Positions 37,719-47,764 of a stretch of DNA of 64,000 bases are shown in pieces. The stretch's first letter is position 1, and every line of letters starts with the position of its first letter. A program made the position numbers and the translations under genes. This DNA is from Anaeramoeba flamelloides (lineage: Eukaryota; Metamonada; Anaeramoebidae). The DNA lies in contig JANTQA010000032.1 in the NCBI GenBank assembly GCA_027625915.1, positions 5,208,001 to 5,272,000 on the forward strand, read 5' to 3'. The notes under the pieces are model-generated. The model worked only from the letters and a program-made list of their open reading frames with translations, made no database searches and was not told the DNA's origin.

Positions 37719-38567
37719 ATGATAAAACTCCCAATTATCTGTGGACTTGGTAGCACCCTGCTAACGATCAACCATTTAAAAATAAAGTCTCAACTCTCCT
37801 TTTTGAGAAAAGTCATTCCTGTGTTTAGCAAGAATTTTGGAGAACAAAAGCATGTCAACGACGAATATGTCCAGCTCTCAGGTGAATTAAATGGCAATGG
37901 GGCAACATTTAAATCAAGTTTTGGGTTTTTTGACGATTGTCTCTTTTCGGAAAGTAAATTGTTTTCAAACAAATTTTCCACCGAACCATTGTGGCCTTTT
38001 AATAATGCGAACAAGCCCAAGTATAGATCACAAACAAAGACCACCGACGTTTTTTTAAATACAGGGTGGGGCAATGTCAAGATCGGCAAAAGCGATCTTC
38101 TTGCAAAACGAACATTTGCAAACCCAATTTTACAAAAAAAAAAGTCTGTTATTCAGACGCGTTACATCAAAGTCGACAAGTCAAAAGGCAAAAATGGGAA
38201 AAAGGAGATCGAACCTTCAAGCTTTTTCAAAACCCTTTGCCAGTCCGCGAACAGTTTCACAAATTGTAATTCGTCTTGGTTTCAAGAAAATGTCATTCTC
38301 GACGGAACAAAATGCTTTTTAATTTCGCAACCAACCATAACCAATAACAAAATCACCTCTTTAAGAGGCCCAATCCACATCTCAACACAACCCATTTCAT
38401 TACAAATTCAAAAACTCAACGAGAAGCAAATCTGGAGCTCAATCTTTTTATTTGTTTCCTATGCCTTGTCTGCAATTTCTTTAGGCTATGTGATTTTTTT
38501 TAAATATTTTAAAAAAGAGCACCCACTTTTAGTCAAATTATTGGATTTTTTTGCAAAGTCTAATTAG
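37719..38567 (+). CDS. GIDE/MUL1-like membrane protein lacking a RING domain
   Basis: Single exon of 282 residues, TAG stop. A weakly hydrophobic N-terminus (MIKLPIICGLGSTLLTINHL) precedes a variable region with EYVQLSGEL. The C-terminal third reads VILDGTKCFLISQ, then GPIHISTQPISLQIQKL, then a clear transmembrane helix (about 239-262, WSSIFLFVSYALSAISLGYV) and a short Lys-containing tail. That order (beta-rich region, 'fiis' strand, linker, membrane helix) resembles the GIDE or 'beside-a-membrane' domain of the mitochondrial E3 ligase MUL1/MAPL. The RING finger that would follow is absent, so ubiquitin ligase activity is not expected. Organelle location is inferred only from the family. Coding status is strong from composition and length; the family match is by eye and moderate. 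Confidence 0.5.
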   Translation: MIKLPIICGLGSTLLTINHLKIKSQLSFLRKVIPVFSKNFGEQKHVNDEYVQLSGELNGNGATFKSSFGFFDDCLFSESKLFSNKFSTEPLWPFNNANKPKYRSQTKTTDVFLNTGWGNVKIGKSDLLAKRTFANPILQKKKSVIQTRYIKVDKSKGKNGKKEIEPSSFFKTLCQSANSFTNCNSSWFQENVILDGTKCFLISQPTITNNKITSLRGPIHISTQPISLQIQKLNEKQIWSSIFLFVSYALSAISLGYVIFFKYFKKEHPLLVKLLDFFAKSN

Positions 38568-39814
38568 ATTACGAAAAGTTGCAAACTGTTTTAACTTTAT
38601 TTTCAAATTGAAATTATTACTAATTAAATATTAAAAGAACAAAAAATGCCTTTGGAAATATTTTAAACAATTTGCCTTCTTTCATTTCTTCATTTTTATA
38701 GAAATTTGTACTACTCTAAATTGTCTTTTATTAAAAAGAATTAATAAAATCATTGTTTGAATAAACATCACATAGAAATAAAAATTGATCCTTTTTTTGA
38801 ATTAATATTTTGCTATTTTTGAAATTTTTTTTTTTCATAATTAATAGTCTCCGAAATTTTTCAAAAATTAATAATTTTCTGAAATCAAATATCAAGATCA
38901 AATGTAGTATTAAACCATTTTTTTTCAAATTGAAATGATGAATAGTATTTATAGGTTGATTCTTTGTATTAAAAAAATATAAATAATAAATTGTTTAATT
39001 CTTTTTATTATTTTTATATTTGTTCATTTAGATTCTTTCTTCATCCAGTTTACCCCAGATAAGCCCCCCCCCCCCACTTTCTCTATGATTATGAATATAT
39101 GTTTATTCTAATAAAGTTCTTACCAGATTGATACAGCCGGCCCAGCCCTATCATGGAAATTTAGAAGACATAGAAATTAGTTGTGTATTAACAAATTGCG
39201 TTTTAAGAAATAGAAAATTCAATTTCAATCAAAGAGAAAAAAATTAATTTCTTTTACTTCTTAAAGAAATTATTTTATTTTTAAATATAGACAAAAATTA
39301 AATTTTCTCAAGAAAAGAAATCACAAGAAATTTGAAAGTATTTTTCGATTTTTGTTTTTAAATTGTAAAAAAATGTACTTTTAACAATTTTGGAATTTGA
39401 AGATCCACATTAATGTTAGTATTTTTATAAATTTGTTTACCAGTTTCAAAAACCAAAAAATGAATTTTTATACTTCTATTCTAAACTTTAATGTTTAGGG
39501 TGATGTTACAGAAACATTTTACTGCTTATGATACATAATATTTTTGTTAATAGAAAACCAATTCCTAGCTCTTATAAATTTACAAGCAGAGTTTGGAAGG
39601 CTGTACTAATTGTATGAACAATTTTTTTCACTGATCTAGTCAAAAATTAAAATTGAAATCTGGAAAATATTTTGAAATTTCAATTACAACACGTTTAGCT
39701 ACTTTAATTAGTTTTTTAACCAAGTAAATGGAAAAAATTTACAATTTTTTGAATGTTTAGGTGAAAAGAATATATATACAATGAAATTCAAAACCACAAA
39801 TAAAAAAAACCTAT

Positions 39815-40815
39815 AAATTATATTTTTATTTTGTTTATTTTTGAAGAGAAAAAATTGCTTTTCTCCTGTGTATATGTTAGGTTTTTTTGTTTAATTTGAG
39901 AAATTAACAGAAAATTGATTAAAATTTTCTTTAAATTTCTTAAATTAAAAAAAAACCACCGTCAACTTTTCCAGAATTCAAAAGAATCGAGTAAAAATCA
40001 AAGATTTTATTCAATTCTTTGTAATTTTGGAAAAGCTAGGCACTCTACGGCACTTTTCGTTAGGTTTTTACAAGTTTAAAAGAATCGAGTAAAATCAAAG
40101 ATTTTACTAAATTCTATTTTATTTTTAAAGCATTGTTGGGTTTTTTTTCACTTTTCGAAATTTTGGGTAAAATCTTTGATTTTCGTTAGGTTTTTTTTAC
40201 TTTAGAAATAAACCGAAAATTTATTAAAATTTTATATTTATATCTAAAGTAAAAAAAACCTAGAACACTTTACATATAAAACAGAAAACCCCGAGAAAAC
40301 CTAGGCACTCTACGGCACCCACCCAATCTCTAAACTTTTATATAGAAATTTTGATAAAGAATCACAAATTTTATTATCACTTACTAATGATCATGTATAT
40401 GATGAAATCTTTTCATGAATAATATCTCTGATATTATTAATTTTTTTATTTTTATTTATAAAATTCAGATATCCAGATTTTTGCATATATTTTATAGGTC
40501 GTACTCCCCCCCCAAAAAATGATCGAAATCTTCAATGATATCAATATTAACTTTTCTTTACATAAATCACAATTGTTATTTTTATTTTTTCTTGTTACAT
40601 AAGAGTACCTATTTAAAAAATAGTAAAATTTCGAAATTTCGAATTTTTTTTTTGAAGCTTACTAGTTTAAATATTTTTGTAGTTCGAAATTACAATTTTG
40701 TTGTTTTATCATTTTTAGATATTTTTGAACTTTCCAACTATTTGAATTTTCCAATTCGGCTTATCCAAAAACTTTTAAGTCAAAACCTAATAATTTTAAT
40801 TCCCCAGTATACCGT
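39815..40815. repeat. Dispersed ~1 kb block, copy 2
   Basis: Paralogous to 2955-3990 in the same orientation. It has three GGCACTCTACGGCAC-type sites or hairpin units between 39950 and 40310. It lacks the CAGT MITE that interrupts copy 1: the sequence runs directly from ATTTAAAAAATAG into TAAAATTTCGAAATTTCG at about 40620. Confidence 0.7.
39955..40130. repeat. Palindromic hairpin units
   Basis: Two tandem units, each with CAAAAGAATCGAGTAAAA followed by its inverse around an AATCAAAGATTTTA centre, one ending GGAAAAGCTAGGCACTCTAC. Related units occur near 3020-3080, 3382-3470, 22917-22990, 42000-42080, 50360-50460 and 58200-58500. Confidence 0.7.
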
Positions 40816-40928
40816 TTAATATTTTCATTTTCCGTGTTGGAAAATTTAGTATTGTATTTAATTTTTTTAAATTTAAGAAATTTAATTTTTCGAACAATTT
40901 TTATTTTATTCGTTATACTTTTAATCCA

Positions 40929-41636
40929 GCTAGATCAATATTTGCTTCAGTTTTATAATTTTTTCGTGGTGAATGGATATTAATTTGTAAGAAATTTGTG
41001 ACCGATTTATTGATAAACCTATGAATTCTTTCAAAATCACTTTATGCCAAGTTAAATATTTCAAGAAATACTTAAGCCCACTTAAAATGAGAGCTTTGGA
41101 AGAAACCATTTTGACCCCAATGTTGATTTTATTGTGTTGGGACAACACATTAAGTATTTCAAAGGACTTTTCGACCTTTTTGAAATTATATTCAAGATGC
41201 GTGTTTTTTTCTAACCTAATTCCAAGATAAAAAATATCTTTTAATTTTTACTTATAATTTGTTTTTATTATGCGGATTCATCCCGAATCATTTTATTATT
41301 TCAAAAAACCTTTCTAGATTTTTTTTAAGAGATTAAAGGACCTTTTCTAATAAGAATAAGATCATCTGCATACATTTGAACATGAACAGCTAAAGTTTTT
41401 AATTTTTATAGTAGAAAATGGGATATAAATACAAAGAGAATTGGTGATAAGGGACATCCCCGATAAACCCCAATTCCTTCCCTTTTATAATATCTTCCGA
41501 GTAAATTTTTAATTATATCATTTTTGATAAATATTGTAATAGATTGATATATTAACGAGTGTTGTATAGTGTTAAAACATTTTTGTATATCTATTAAAAA
41601 TCCTATAAATAACAAAAGTTCAAACATTTCTATATA
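40929..41636 (-). mobile_element. Decayed non-LTR (LINE-type) reverse transcriptase fragment
   Basis: Minus-strand pieces carry reverse-transcriptase blocks in order: FLIDIQKCFNTIQHSL (block A; first catalytic Asp), GVYRGCPLSPILFVF (block B), QMYADDLILIRKG with the YADD catalytic motif at 41361-41372, and FYLGIRLEKN (block E), followed by a thumb-like stretch to 40929. The order and the PLSP..YADD spacing fit non-LTR retrotransposons. The fragment needs at least two frames and has stops (for example after the YADD block), and neither the endonuclease nor the 3' end is present, so it is a dead, 5'-truncated relic. Confidence 0.85.
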
Positions 41637-42309
41637 TCTATCGTAACGCTGTCAACATTTACAGATTTTAGATCTTGGTTGTTTTAACAATAGATAACAC
41701 TATAAAATATAGATTTCATCCACCAACCACCATTAATCCAGAACATCAAAACCAAAAAGAATAGATATAATCAAAATAATTTTATTGATATTATTCAAAA
41801 TAAAGAATCATTATGTATCTTATTATTGATAAACAATAAAAAATTTATTTTTTGTTTGAAATTCTAAAAACAAAATTTAGAAATTAGAGAACTTTTTTGG
41901 TAGGTATTAAATCAACTCAGAGTGTCATGGGGTACCTCATTTTTTTTTTAATTCGAGAAATAAAGAGAAAATTTCTCAAATCATCATTTCAATTTCCACA
42001 ATTTTAAAAAAACTAATGGTAATATTCAAGAATTTGCAAGATTCCAAAAATAAAAGAATAAAATCTTCGATATTACCAGTTATTTCAAATTTAAACATAA
42101 AAAAAACATAATCACTGTTTTTTTAAAGTTTTCTGTTTATTTTGAAAATATATTAACTTTCTGAATAAACAGAAAACACAAGAAAAAACTGGAACAGTAT
42201 CCATTTTGTTTTTAAATTTGATCCCTTCAAAAAAAAAAAAAGAACAAATCTACACTTTCCCCACTTTTTTATCTTAATATTTTTGATAAAGAGAGTAACC
42301 AATAATAAA

Positions 42310-42348
42310 CACCATTTCAAAAATTGTGACCCACTTAAATAATAAATT

Positions 42349-42387
<39 letters not shown>

Positions 42388-42917
42388 TTTAGTATAAAAG
42401 AACAACAAATCATTGAATTTGATTCGTAATCCACTTTTAAATCATTGATAAATATATAAAAACCTGATATTTTAAAAAATTAAAAAAAAGAAAACCAAAA
42501 AAAAAAAAAAAATTAGTCACAATTTCTTGTAATTAACATTACCGATTTTTTATTACTGAACTTTTTACTAAAAAAAAGTTAACAACAAGAGTTTTTACTA
42601 ATAATTAAATTTATTTTAGAAGATATGCATAGTATAAATTTTTATAGTGATTATTGGTCTTTTCCAAGATCTTTTTATTTTTCGATATGATCTTTTGCAT
42701 ATCTTCAAAAAAAAAGTATCAAAAAAAAAAAAAAAGTATCAAAAAAAAAAAAAAAGAAAAAGAAAAAAAAAAATTGAAAAAGCAAAACAAAAATTTGCAA
42801 AATTAGAAAAAATGATTCTTGATCCAAAAATTGAAAATATTTTTTTGATAAGAATTTGGATAAAACCTAGAAAACAAATTCCATTAACATTATAAAATGT
42901 GTTAGAAATTTTGAAAT
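42310..42917 (+). repeat. Family-B inverted-repeat element, copy B4
   Basis: It starts CCATTTCAAAAATTGTGACC and ends near GTGTTAGAAATTTTGAAA. Internal terminus copy at about 42515-42535, and the shared core near 42797-42835. A TA microsatellite (42354-42385) has expanded inside it. The Lys-rich open frame at 42647-42895 is a by-product of the A-rich core. Confidence 0.7.
42354..42385. repeat. (TA)n microsatellite
   Basis: TA run inside family-B copy B4, absent from the other copies, so a later expansion. Confidence 0.9.
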
Positions 42918-43909
42918 CTATTTTACTTTAGAAATATCAACTGTTTTGCAATCAAATTGACCCAGTTTTATTGAAGAAATAGAGCATATTCTATGAGTTT
43001 AATTCAAAATTCTTCTCAAACTACAATTTCAATTTTTAGATCAAAATCATTTTTTCTCATTTTGTAAAAATTTGTTTTCTTTACTTTTTTTTTTAACAAT
43101 TATATTTAAAAAAAAAAAGTTTACAACTCAAAATTAACCTTAAGATAAGTGAGGTTTTAAATGTTCTTTTAAAATTCATAGATTTACAAGTAAAAAATCT
43201 TATTGTCAACAATTTGTATTTCCTCAAGAAATTGAGAATTTAGTACGAAATGTTCCAATGAAAGTTACCAAAAATTTTTTCAACATTTTTTTAATTTTGT
43301 AATTTAAGGTTTGTTCAGGTATTTCTTTTATGATTATCGACCATAATACGAAGTTTATTATTTCTCTTATTTCTAAACAATCTAATTTTGGTTGATTCTT
43401 AAAAAAAATGAATTTTTTCATTTTTCGCTGGGCAACTTTGGGTGAAATGGAGTTCCCTTTTGGATATCCTGTGGATACTCAAAAATAACTTTTTCAGTAA
43501 TGTTCTACCAATTAAAAAGTTCCAAAAGGGTAAAAATGTAACTACACCCTGAATCTTGACTGTTATAAAAAAAATTTAAAGTAATTGGATTGCTTTAATG
43601 TTAAAAAGAAGATAGAAGCCAATTCCTCTTTTAATATTGAAAGGATACATCTTTAAACACAAATGGCAACTTTATAAAAAAGAAATATATATAATTTAAT
43701 CGGATATTAATAAATTCTCATAATTATAGATTTTATTTATTTTATTGTTTTTTTTTTATTATAAAGATCAAATAGAAAACGAGAAAAAATTAAAAAATAT
43801 AAAAAAAAACAAAAGTAAACAAAAGTCAACAAAAGTCAACAAAAAAAAAGAAAAAGAAAAAAACAATCAAAAGTAAAGAAACGAATAACAAAAAAAAATA
43901 AGAATTTGT

Positions 43910-46900
43910 TTAATCCAACTGTATTTGTGCCTTTTCACCTTGTTTAATTTTAGTTAAATTTTGGTTCCAAATCTGTAAAACTGTCTGTTGATTTTGCTTG
44001 GGGACATTCTGATGAGTAACCAAAGATCCAGCAAAGGGGTAATTTTTATGAAGCATGAGCGCTCTTAGCAAAGGCTGACCACCTAATAAGGCCCCCGTGA
44101 CAAATAAGGAATTTTTATTTGAATTTTTAATTTGGTTATATAGCTCTATCAATTTGTCTCTTTGTCCAGATTTTTTATATAGCATTGCCAAATATTCGTG
44201 ATTCAAGGTATTGAATTTTGAAGCCAATTTGAAAGCCTTTTCTGCGACATTGAGGAATTTCTTTTTTTTCCAAGCAATTTTAGCAAACCTAATTATGGCC
44301 TTTTCTAATAAATTTTTTTCGATTAAATCAAAGTCCTTGCTTTGGAGCTCTAATTCCACTTGAGTTAAAAACTGCTCGCCTTGCTTTAACAAATGGTTTC
44401 TGCAGCAAATTAAAATTTTGGTTCTGATCGACAAGCCCTTCAATTGTAAAGATTCGAGCGCAAAGCCTCTTTTTTCCAAAGTGAAGGCAATTTCAGAATG
44501 CAAAGCATGGCTAACCCACGAAGCCCATTTAACGGCCTGCCCAACCAAACCGGCCTGCAGGGTCAATCTAAATTTCATTAAGGGGTAATCGAGCGAAAGC
44601 AAATGCATGTTGTACTGCTGATCAAAAAAGCATAATTGGTCCTCAATTATTGTGACCAATGAAATTGTATTTCTTGGCCGATAATTCTCAAAGTTGCCGA
44701 TACCCTGCTTGTATTTTTCCACGGACGAAAACTTTTTCAAGTTCTGCTGTGGGAGATCATTTTTGATCACACGGCTTGGTTGGAACGAGGCAATTTCAAT
44801 TTGCCCAATTTCCCGTTGGTGCAAAAAGTAGGACAAAATGCTGTCGCCGGTCACGATAAATAACGTTCCATTGTACCATAAACTCGATTCAATAGGAAAG
44901 GGGATCGTGTATAATAAATTAAATTGGCCTTGCAAATCAAAGACCATACCGCCGTTGATACCATAATTAATCAAACAAAAGCCACCCGCGGGATCAAATG
45001 AAATATCCTCAAAGAGCGGGAATTTTGACGAAATTGGCTGGATTAAATCCCAATTATAAAATTGAAAACTCATGGGCAGTGTTGCCTTTTTTTTCAATGG
45101 TGTCAGAATTTCATAATTTAAAATTAAGTTTTTGATTTCTTTTTCCCTTTCCAATTCCCTTTGGCTCATTTTTTTCTTTTTTTTTAATTTTTTTTTTTTT
45201 AATTTCTGATTTTTGCTTGAAAATAAAAAGTCCTTAGCAAATTGATTTTCTTCTTTAGACTCAAATTCAATACCCAGAAATAGTCCAGACCAAATTTTTT
45301 TAATGTTTTTTTTAAATCCGATTTCGTGTACCTTTTCGGGCAATATTTCCCCATTTGGCTCTATTTTTTTGATTACTAACTTCATTTTATTCTCATCACT
45401 ATTATTGCTTTGCGTGCTTTTTTTTTTTTTATTATTTTTACTATTATTATTACCATTTTTACTATTATTACTATTTTTATTAGTATTGTCATTGTTGATC
45501 TTTTTATTCAAATTGTGATTCACATTTTTTTTTAAAACTGTTTTTCTTTTAAAAATACCACTTTTAGACCTTGGCTTGTCTCGATCAGTGTTCCCCGCCT
45601 TATTCTTATTATTATTCTTATTATTATTCTTCCGGTTATTACTATTTTTATTTGGAGGTATTATGATCGCAAAAGTGCTTGCAGTAATGTTTTGATTCCA
45701 AGCAAAGCCAATTGTTCTTCCCTTTTCAATTAAATTTTTATCTGATATTCGATAAACATAATATTCTTTTTTCTTTTTATAAAAAACTGAAAAATATTTA
45801 TCACAGCCACTAACTTGGAATTCAGCACCAGCATTGATTAACGTGTTATAAGGCAAATCAATAAAATCGTTGTCTTGATTGAAAAAAATATTTTTCTTAC
45901 TTGAAAATTCCTTTGGAGAACCCCTAATGGTAATTATTTTTAATTTTTTTCGGAGACTAAATATTAAATAACTCTTCCCATGGGTGGTTTGGATTGATTG
46001 CTTGCCCTTCGACTTTTGTGAATTATGGAACGAGGAGGTTGTGCGTGACCAGCCCTTGGTCACAGCAAATGATCTGTTTAGCTTTTGGAAGCTATTGAAA
46101 TTTATACCAATGATCCCACTTGAAGTGGCAAGGAAACACGTTTCTTTTTTTAGCGGGTGAGTTAAAAATTTTGTAATATTGACAACAGGATATTTTTTTT
46201 TTTTTTTTTTTTTCTTATTGACATTATATTCCTCCTTTTCTTTACCCAGAAATTCACTGATGTTTAATAAAGGCTGCTCATAAAATGTATTATTCAAGAG
46301 AGTCAATAGAATTAATTCCCCTTTGTTATCGATTCCTAAAAAATGCAAATCAAAGGAAATAAACGGAATCACCGAGTGGTAATTTCTTTTGGATTTAAAC
46401 GTTGCAGTGATTTTTGGTTGGGGCTTTTTGGAATAATCAATCAAAGAAAAGGATTTATCCTTTGTATAGATTAACAATAATTTTGAAGACTTTAAAGACG
46501 ATTTACAAACAAAGTTAATCCCCTTGCTCTGGTGCAAAAGCGTCAAAACAACAGCCCCATTGGTGTACGACCAATAATTTAAAGTCCCATCTTCTGATCC
46601 AATTAAAAAATGGATGGGTGATTCCGAAAAAAAATTATACCATAATTGATTGCTATTGCCATTGCTGTTGTCAATGCTGTTTTCAGCCGTTTTGAAACTA
46701 CTCTTTTGCCGGTTCTGTTGTTTGTGGTTCAAATAAAAGATTTCGAAATGAGTGATCTCTTTGCCGACACAAGGGATGGTTTTGATTTTTTTTCTGTTCA
46801 AATAATTAAAAATTCGAATTGTGCCATCACTAAACCCAAAAATTATCCATGTCTTAATAGGAATAATGGTGGCGGTTGTAATATCGCCTTTGTCAAGGTA

Positions 46901-47764
46901 TTTTTTGATCTCGCATTCAGACCACGTCTGGGTGACATAGTCCCAAAAGATAATGAAACGCTTGGTAACAATAATTAATAAAGACAAAGTCTGCTCATAG
47001 AGCAAATTTTGGAAAGTAAGAAATTGGTTTGTAACGCAATTCTTTTTCGCCCACCAAAAAATTGAGTCGTTGTCATGGAAAAATACATTGACAATGTCAG
47101 AACTATTTATTTTGTTATTTGAATCCAAATCATAGTTTTGATCAAAACCTTGTTCGCTATTCAGAGTTTGCGAGCCAGTATTAAGACCTACGTTTGTTGG
47201 GTAAGTGGCAGTAGAGTCTGAATTAATCTTCCCCATTGTGGTGTCCGTTGATGTGCTGACTTTGGTATTATCCGTAGGTGTATTGTTGGGGTCTGTTTTC
47301 GTTCGTGAAAGCTGATTTAAAGTAGGGCTAGATGTGCTTTTGGTCACCGTGCCATTGTTCTGTTGGAAACTGTTACTTTGTGAATTTGTCTGTTCCTTGT
47401 TTTCTTGTTGCAATTGACTAGTACCTCTTTCTGTGAGTGAGGCATTATGATTGCTTTGTTCATTCAAATTTGTTTCTTTTAAATTCGTATTTAGTTCAGT
47501 ACTCGATCCAACCGAGGAATTGTTGTTGATCTGTGGGTTTGTTAACCCTAAATTATGAGATAATTTGTCATAAACTTTTTTTTGTTTTTTGAAAATTGAT
47601 AAATTTGTTAAAGAAAAGCTATGCTCTAATTGCTGTGTCTCATAATTCCAAATTAGGATTTCTTCTTTTTGATCCGTAGTCACAACCCATGGCTTTGTTG
47701 GATGAACACAAAGGTTGTGCTGCTTTTTTTCAGTTAGTCCAATAAAAAAAGGATCTATTTGCAT
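43910..47764 (-). CDS. TSET/TPLATE-complex subunit TTRAY1 (TWD40-1)
   Basis: Single exon, 1284 residues, ATG at 47764, TAA stop. TTRAY1 is the COPI-beta'-like WD-repeat subunit of the TSET adaptor complex, which acts at the plasma membrane in clathrin-linked endocytosis in plants. N-terminal HPTKPWVVTTDQKEEILIWN corresponds to HPTHPWLVTADDSDHVSVWN of Arabidopsis TWD40-1 as I recall it. Further ordered matches are NVFFHDNDSIFWWAK (about 227-241), YYVYRISDKNLIEKGRTIGF (668-687), FQFYNWDLIQP (900-910), SLWYNGTLFIVTGDSI (961-976), AVKWASW..EIAFTLEKRGFALESLQLKG (1077-1110) and a C-terminal solenoid ending VLQIWNQNLTKIKQ. Two beta-propellers then alpha-solenoid is the family layout. Two Asn/Ser/Lys-rich insertions (about 65-225 and 705-800) enlarge propeller loops. 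No intron is needed. No other TSET subunit is in the window. Confidence 0.82.
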   Translation of the reverse strand: MQIDPFFIGLTEKKQHNLCVHPTKPWVVTTDQKEEILIWNYETQQLEHSFSLTNLSIFKKQKKVYDKLSHNLGLTNPQINNNSSVGSSTELNTNLKETNLNEQSNHNASLTERGTSQLQQENKEQTNSQSNSFQQNNGTVTKSTSSPTLNQLSRTKTDPNNTPTDNTKVSTSTDTTMGKINSDSTATYPTNVGLNTGSQTLNSEQGFDQNYDLDSNNKINSSDIVNVFFHDNDSIFWWAKKNCVTNQFLTFQNLLYEQTLSLLIIVTKRFIIFWDYVTQTWSECEIKKYLDKGDITTATIIPIKTWIIFGFSDGTIRIFNYLNRKKIKTIPCVGKEITHFEIFYLNHKQQNRQKSSFKTAENSIDNSNGNSNQLWYNFFSESPIHFLIGSEDGTLNYWSYTNGAVVLTLLHQSKGINFVCKSSLKSSKLLLIYTKDKSFSLIDYSKKPQPKITATFKSKRNYHSVIPFISFDLHFLGIDNKGELILLTLLNNTFYEQPLLNISEFLGKEKEEYNVNKKKKKKKKYPVVNITKFLTHPLKKETCFLATSSGIIGINFNSFQKLNRSFAVTKGWSRTTSSFHNSQKSKGKQSIQTTHGKSYLIFSLRKKLKIITIRGSPKEFSSKKNIFFNQDNDFIDLPYNTLINAGAEFQVSGCDKYFSVFYKKKKEYYVYRISDKNLIEKGRTIGFAWNQNITASTFAIIIPPNKNSNNRKNNNKNNNKNKAGNTDRDKPRSKSGIFKRKTVLKKNVNHNLNKKINNDNTNKNSNNSKNGNNNSKNNKKKKSTQSNNSDENKMKLVIKKIEPNGEILPEKVHEIGFKKNIKKIWSGLFLGIEFESKEENQFAKDFLFSSKNQKLKKKKLKKKKKMSQRELEREKEIKNLILNYEILTPLKKKATLPMSFQFYNWDLIQPISSKFPLFEDISFDPAGGFCLINYGINGGMVFDLQGQFNLLYTIPFPIESSLWYNGTLFIVTGDSILSYFLHQREIGQIEIASFQPSRVIKNDLPQQNLKKFSSVEKYKQGIGNFENYRPRNTISLVTIIEDQLCFFDQQYNMHLLSLDYPLMKFRLTLQAGLVGQAVKWASWVSHALHSEIAFTLEKRGFALESLQLKGLSIRTKILICCRNHLLKQGEQFLTQVELELQSKDFDLIEKNLLEKAIIRFAKIAWKKKKFLNVAEKAFKLASKFNTLNHEYLAMLYKKSGQRDKLIELYNQIKNSNKNSLFVTGALLGGQPLLRALMLHKNYPFAGSLVTHQNVPKQNQQTVLQIWNQNLTKIKQGEKAQIQLD

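Larger units (their letters stand above)
38568..43909. other. Repeat-rich spacer with a LINE relic
   Basis: It contains the second copy of the dispersed block (39815-40815) with hairpin units, a LINE reverse-transcriptase fragment (40929-41636), further hairpin units near 41.9-42.1 kb and family-B element B4 (42310-42917). A C-homopolymer occurs at about 39065-39077. The open frames at 42647-42895 and 43224-43421 are not convincing genes. Confidence 0.6.

Noticed and set aside
42647-42895. 82-codon Lys-rich plus-strand frame
   Set aside because: Product of A-rich repeat core in family-B copy B4.
43224-43421. 65-codon minus-strand frame, considered as another LINE fragment
   Set aside because: No RT or endonuclease motif is visible, and the frame is short and Ile/Lys/Phe-rich.
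45303-45518. Leu/Phe-rich plus-strand frame opposite the TSET gene
   Set aside because: It is the antisense shadow of the Asn/Lys-rich insertion in TTRAY1.
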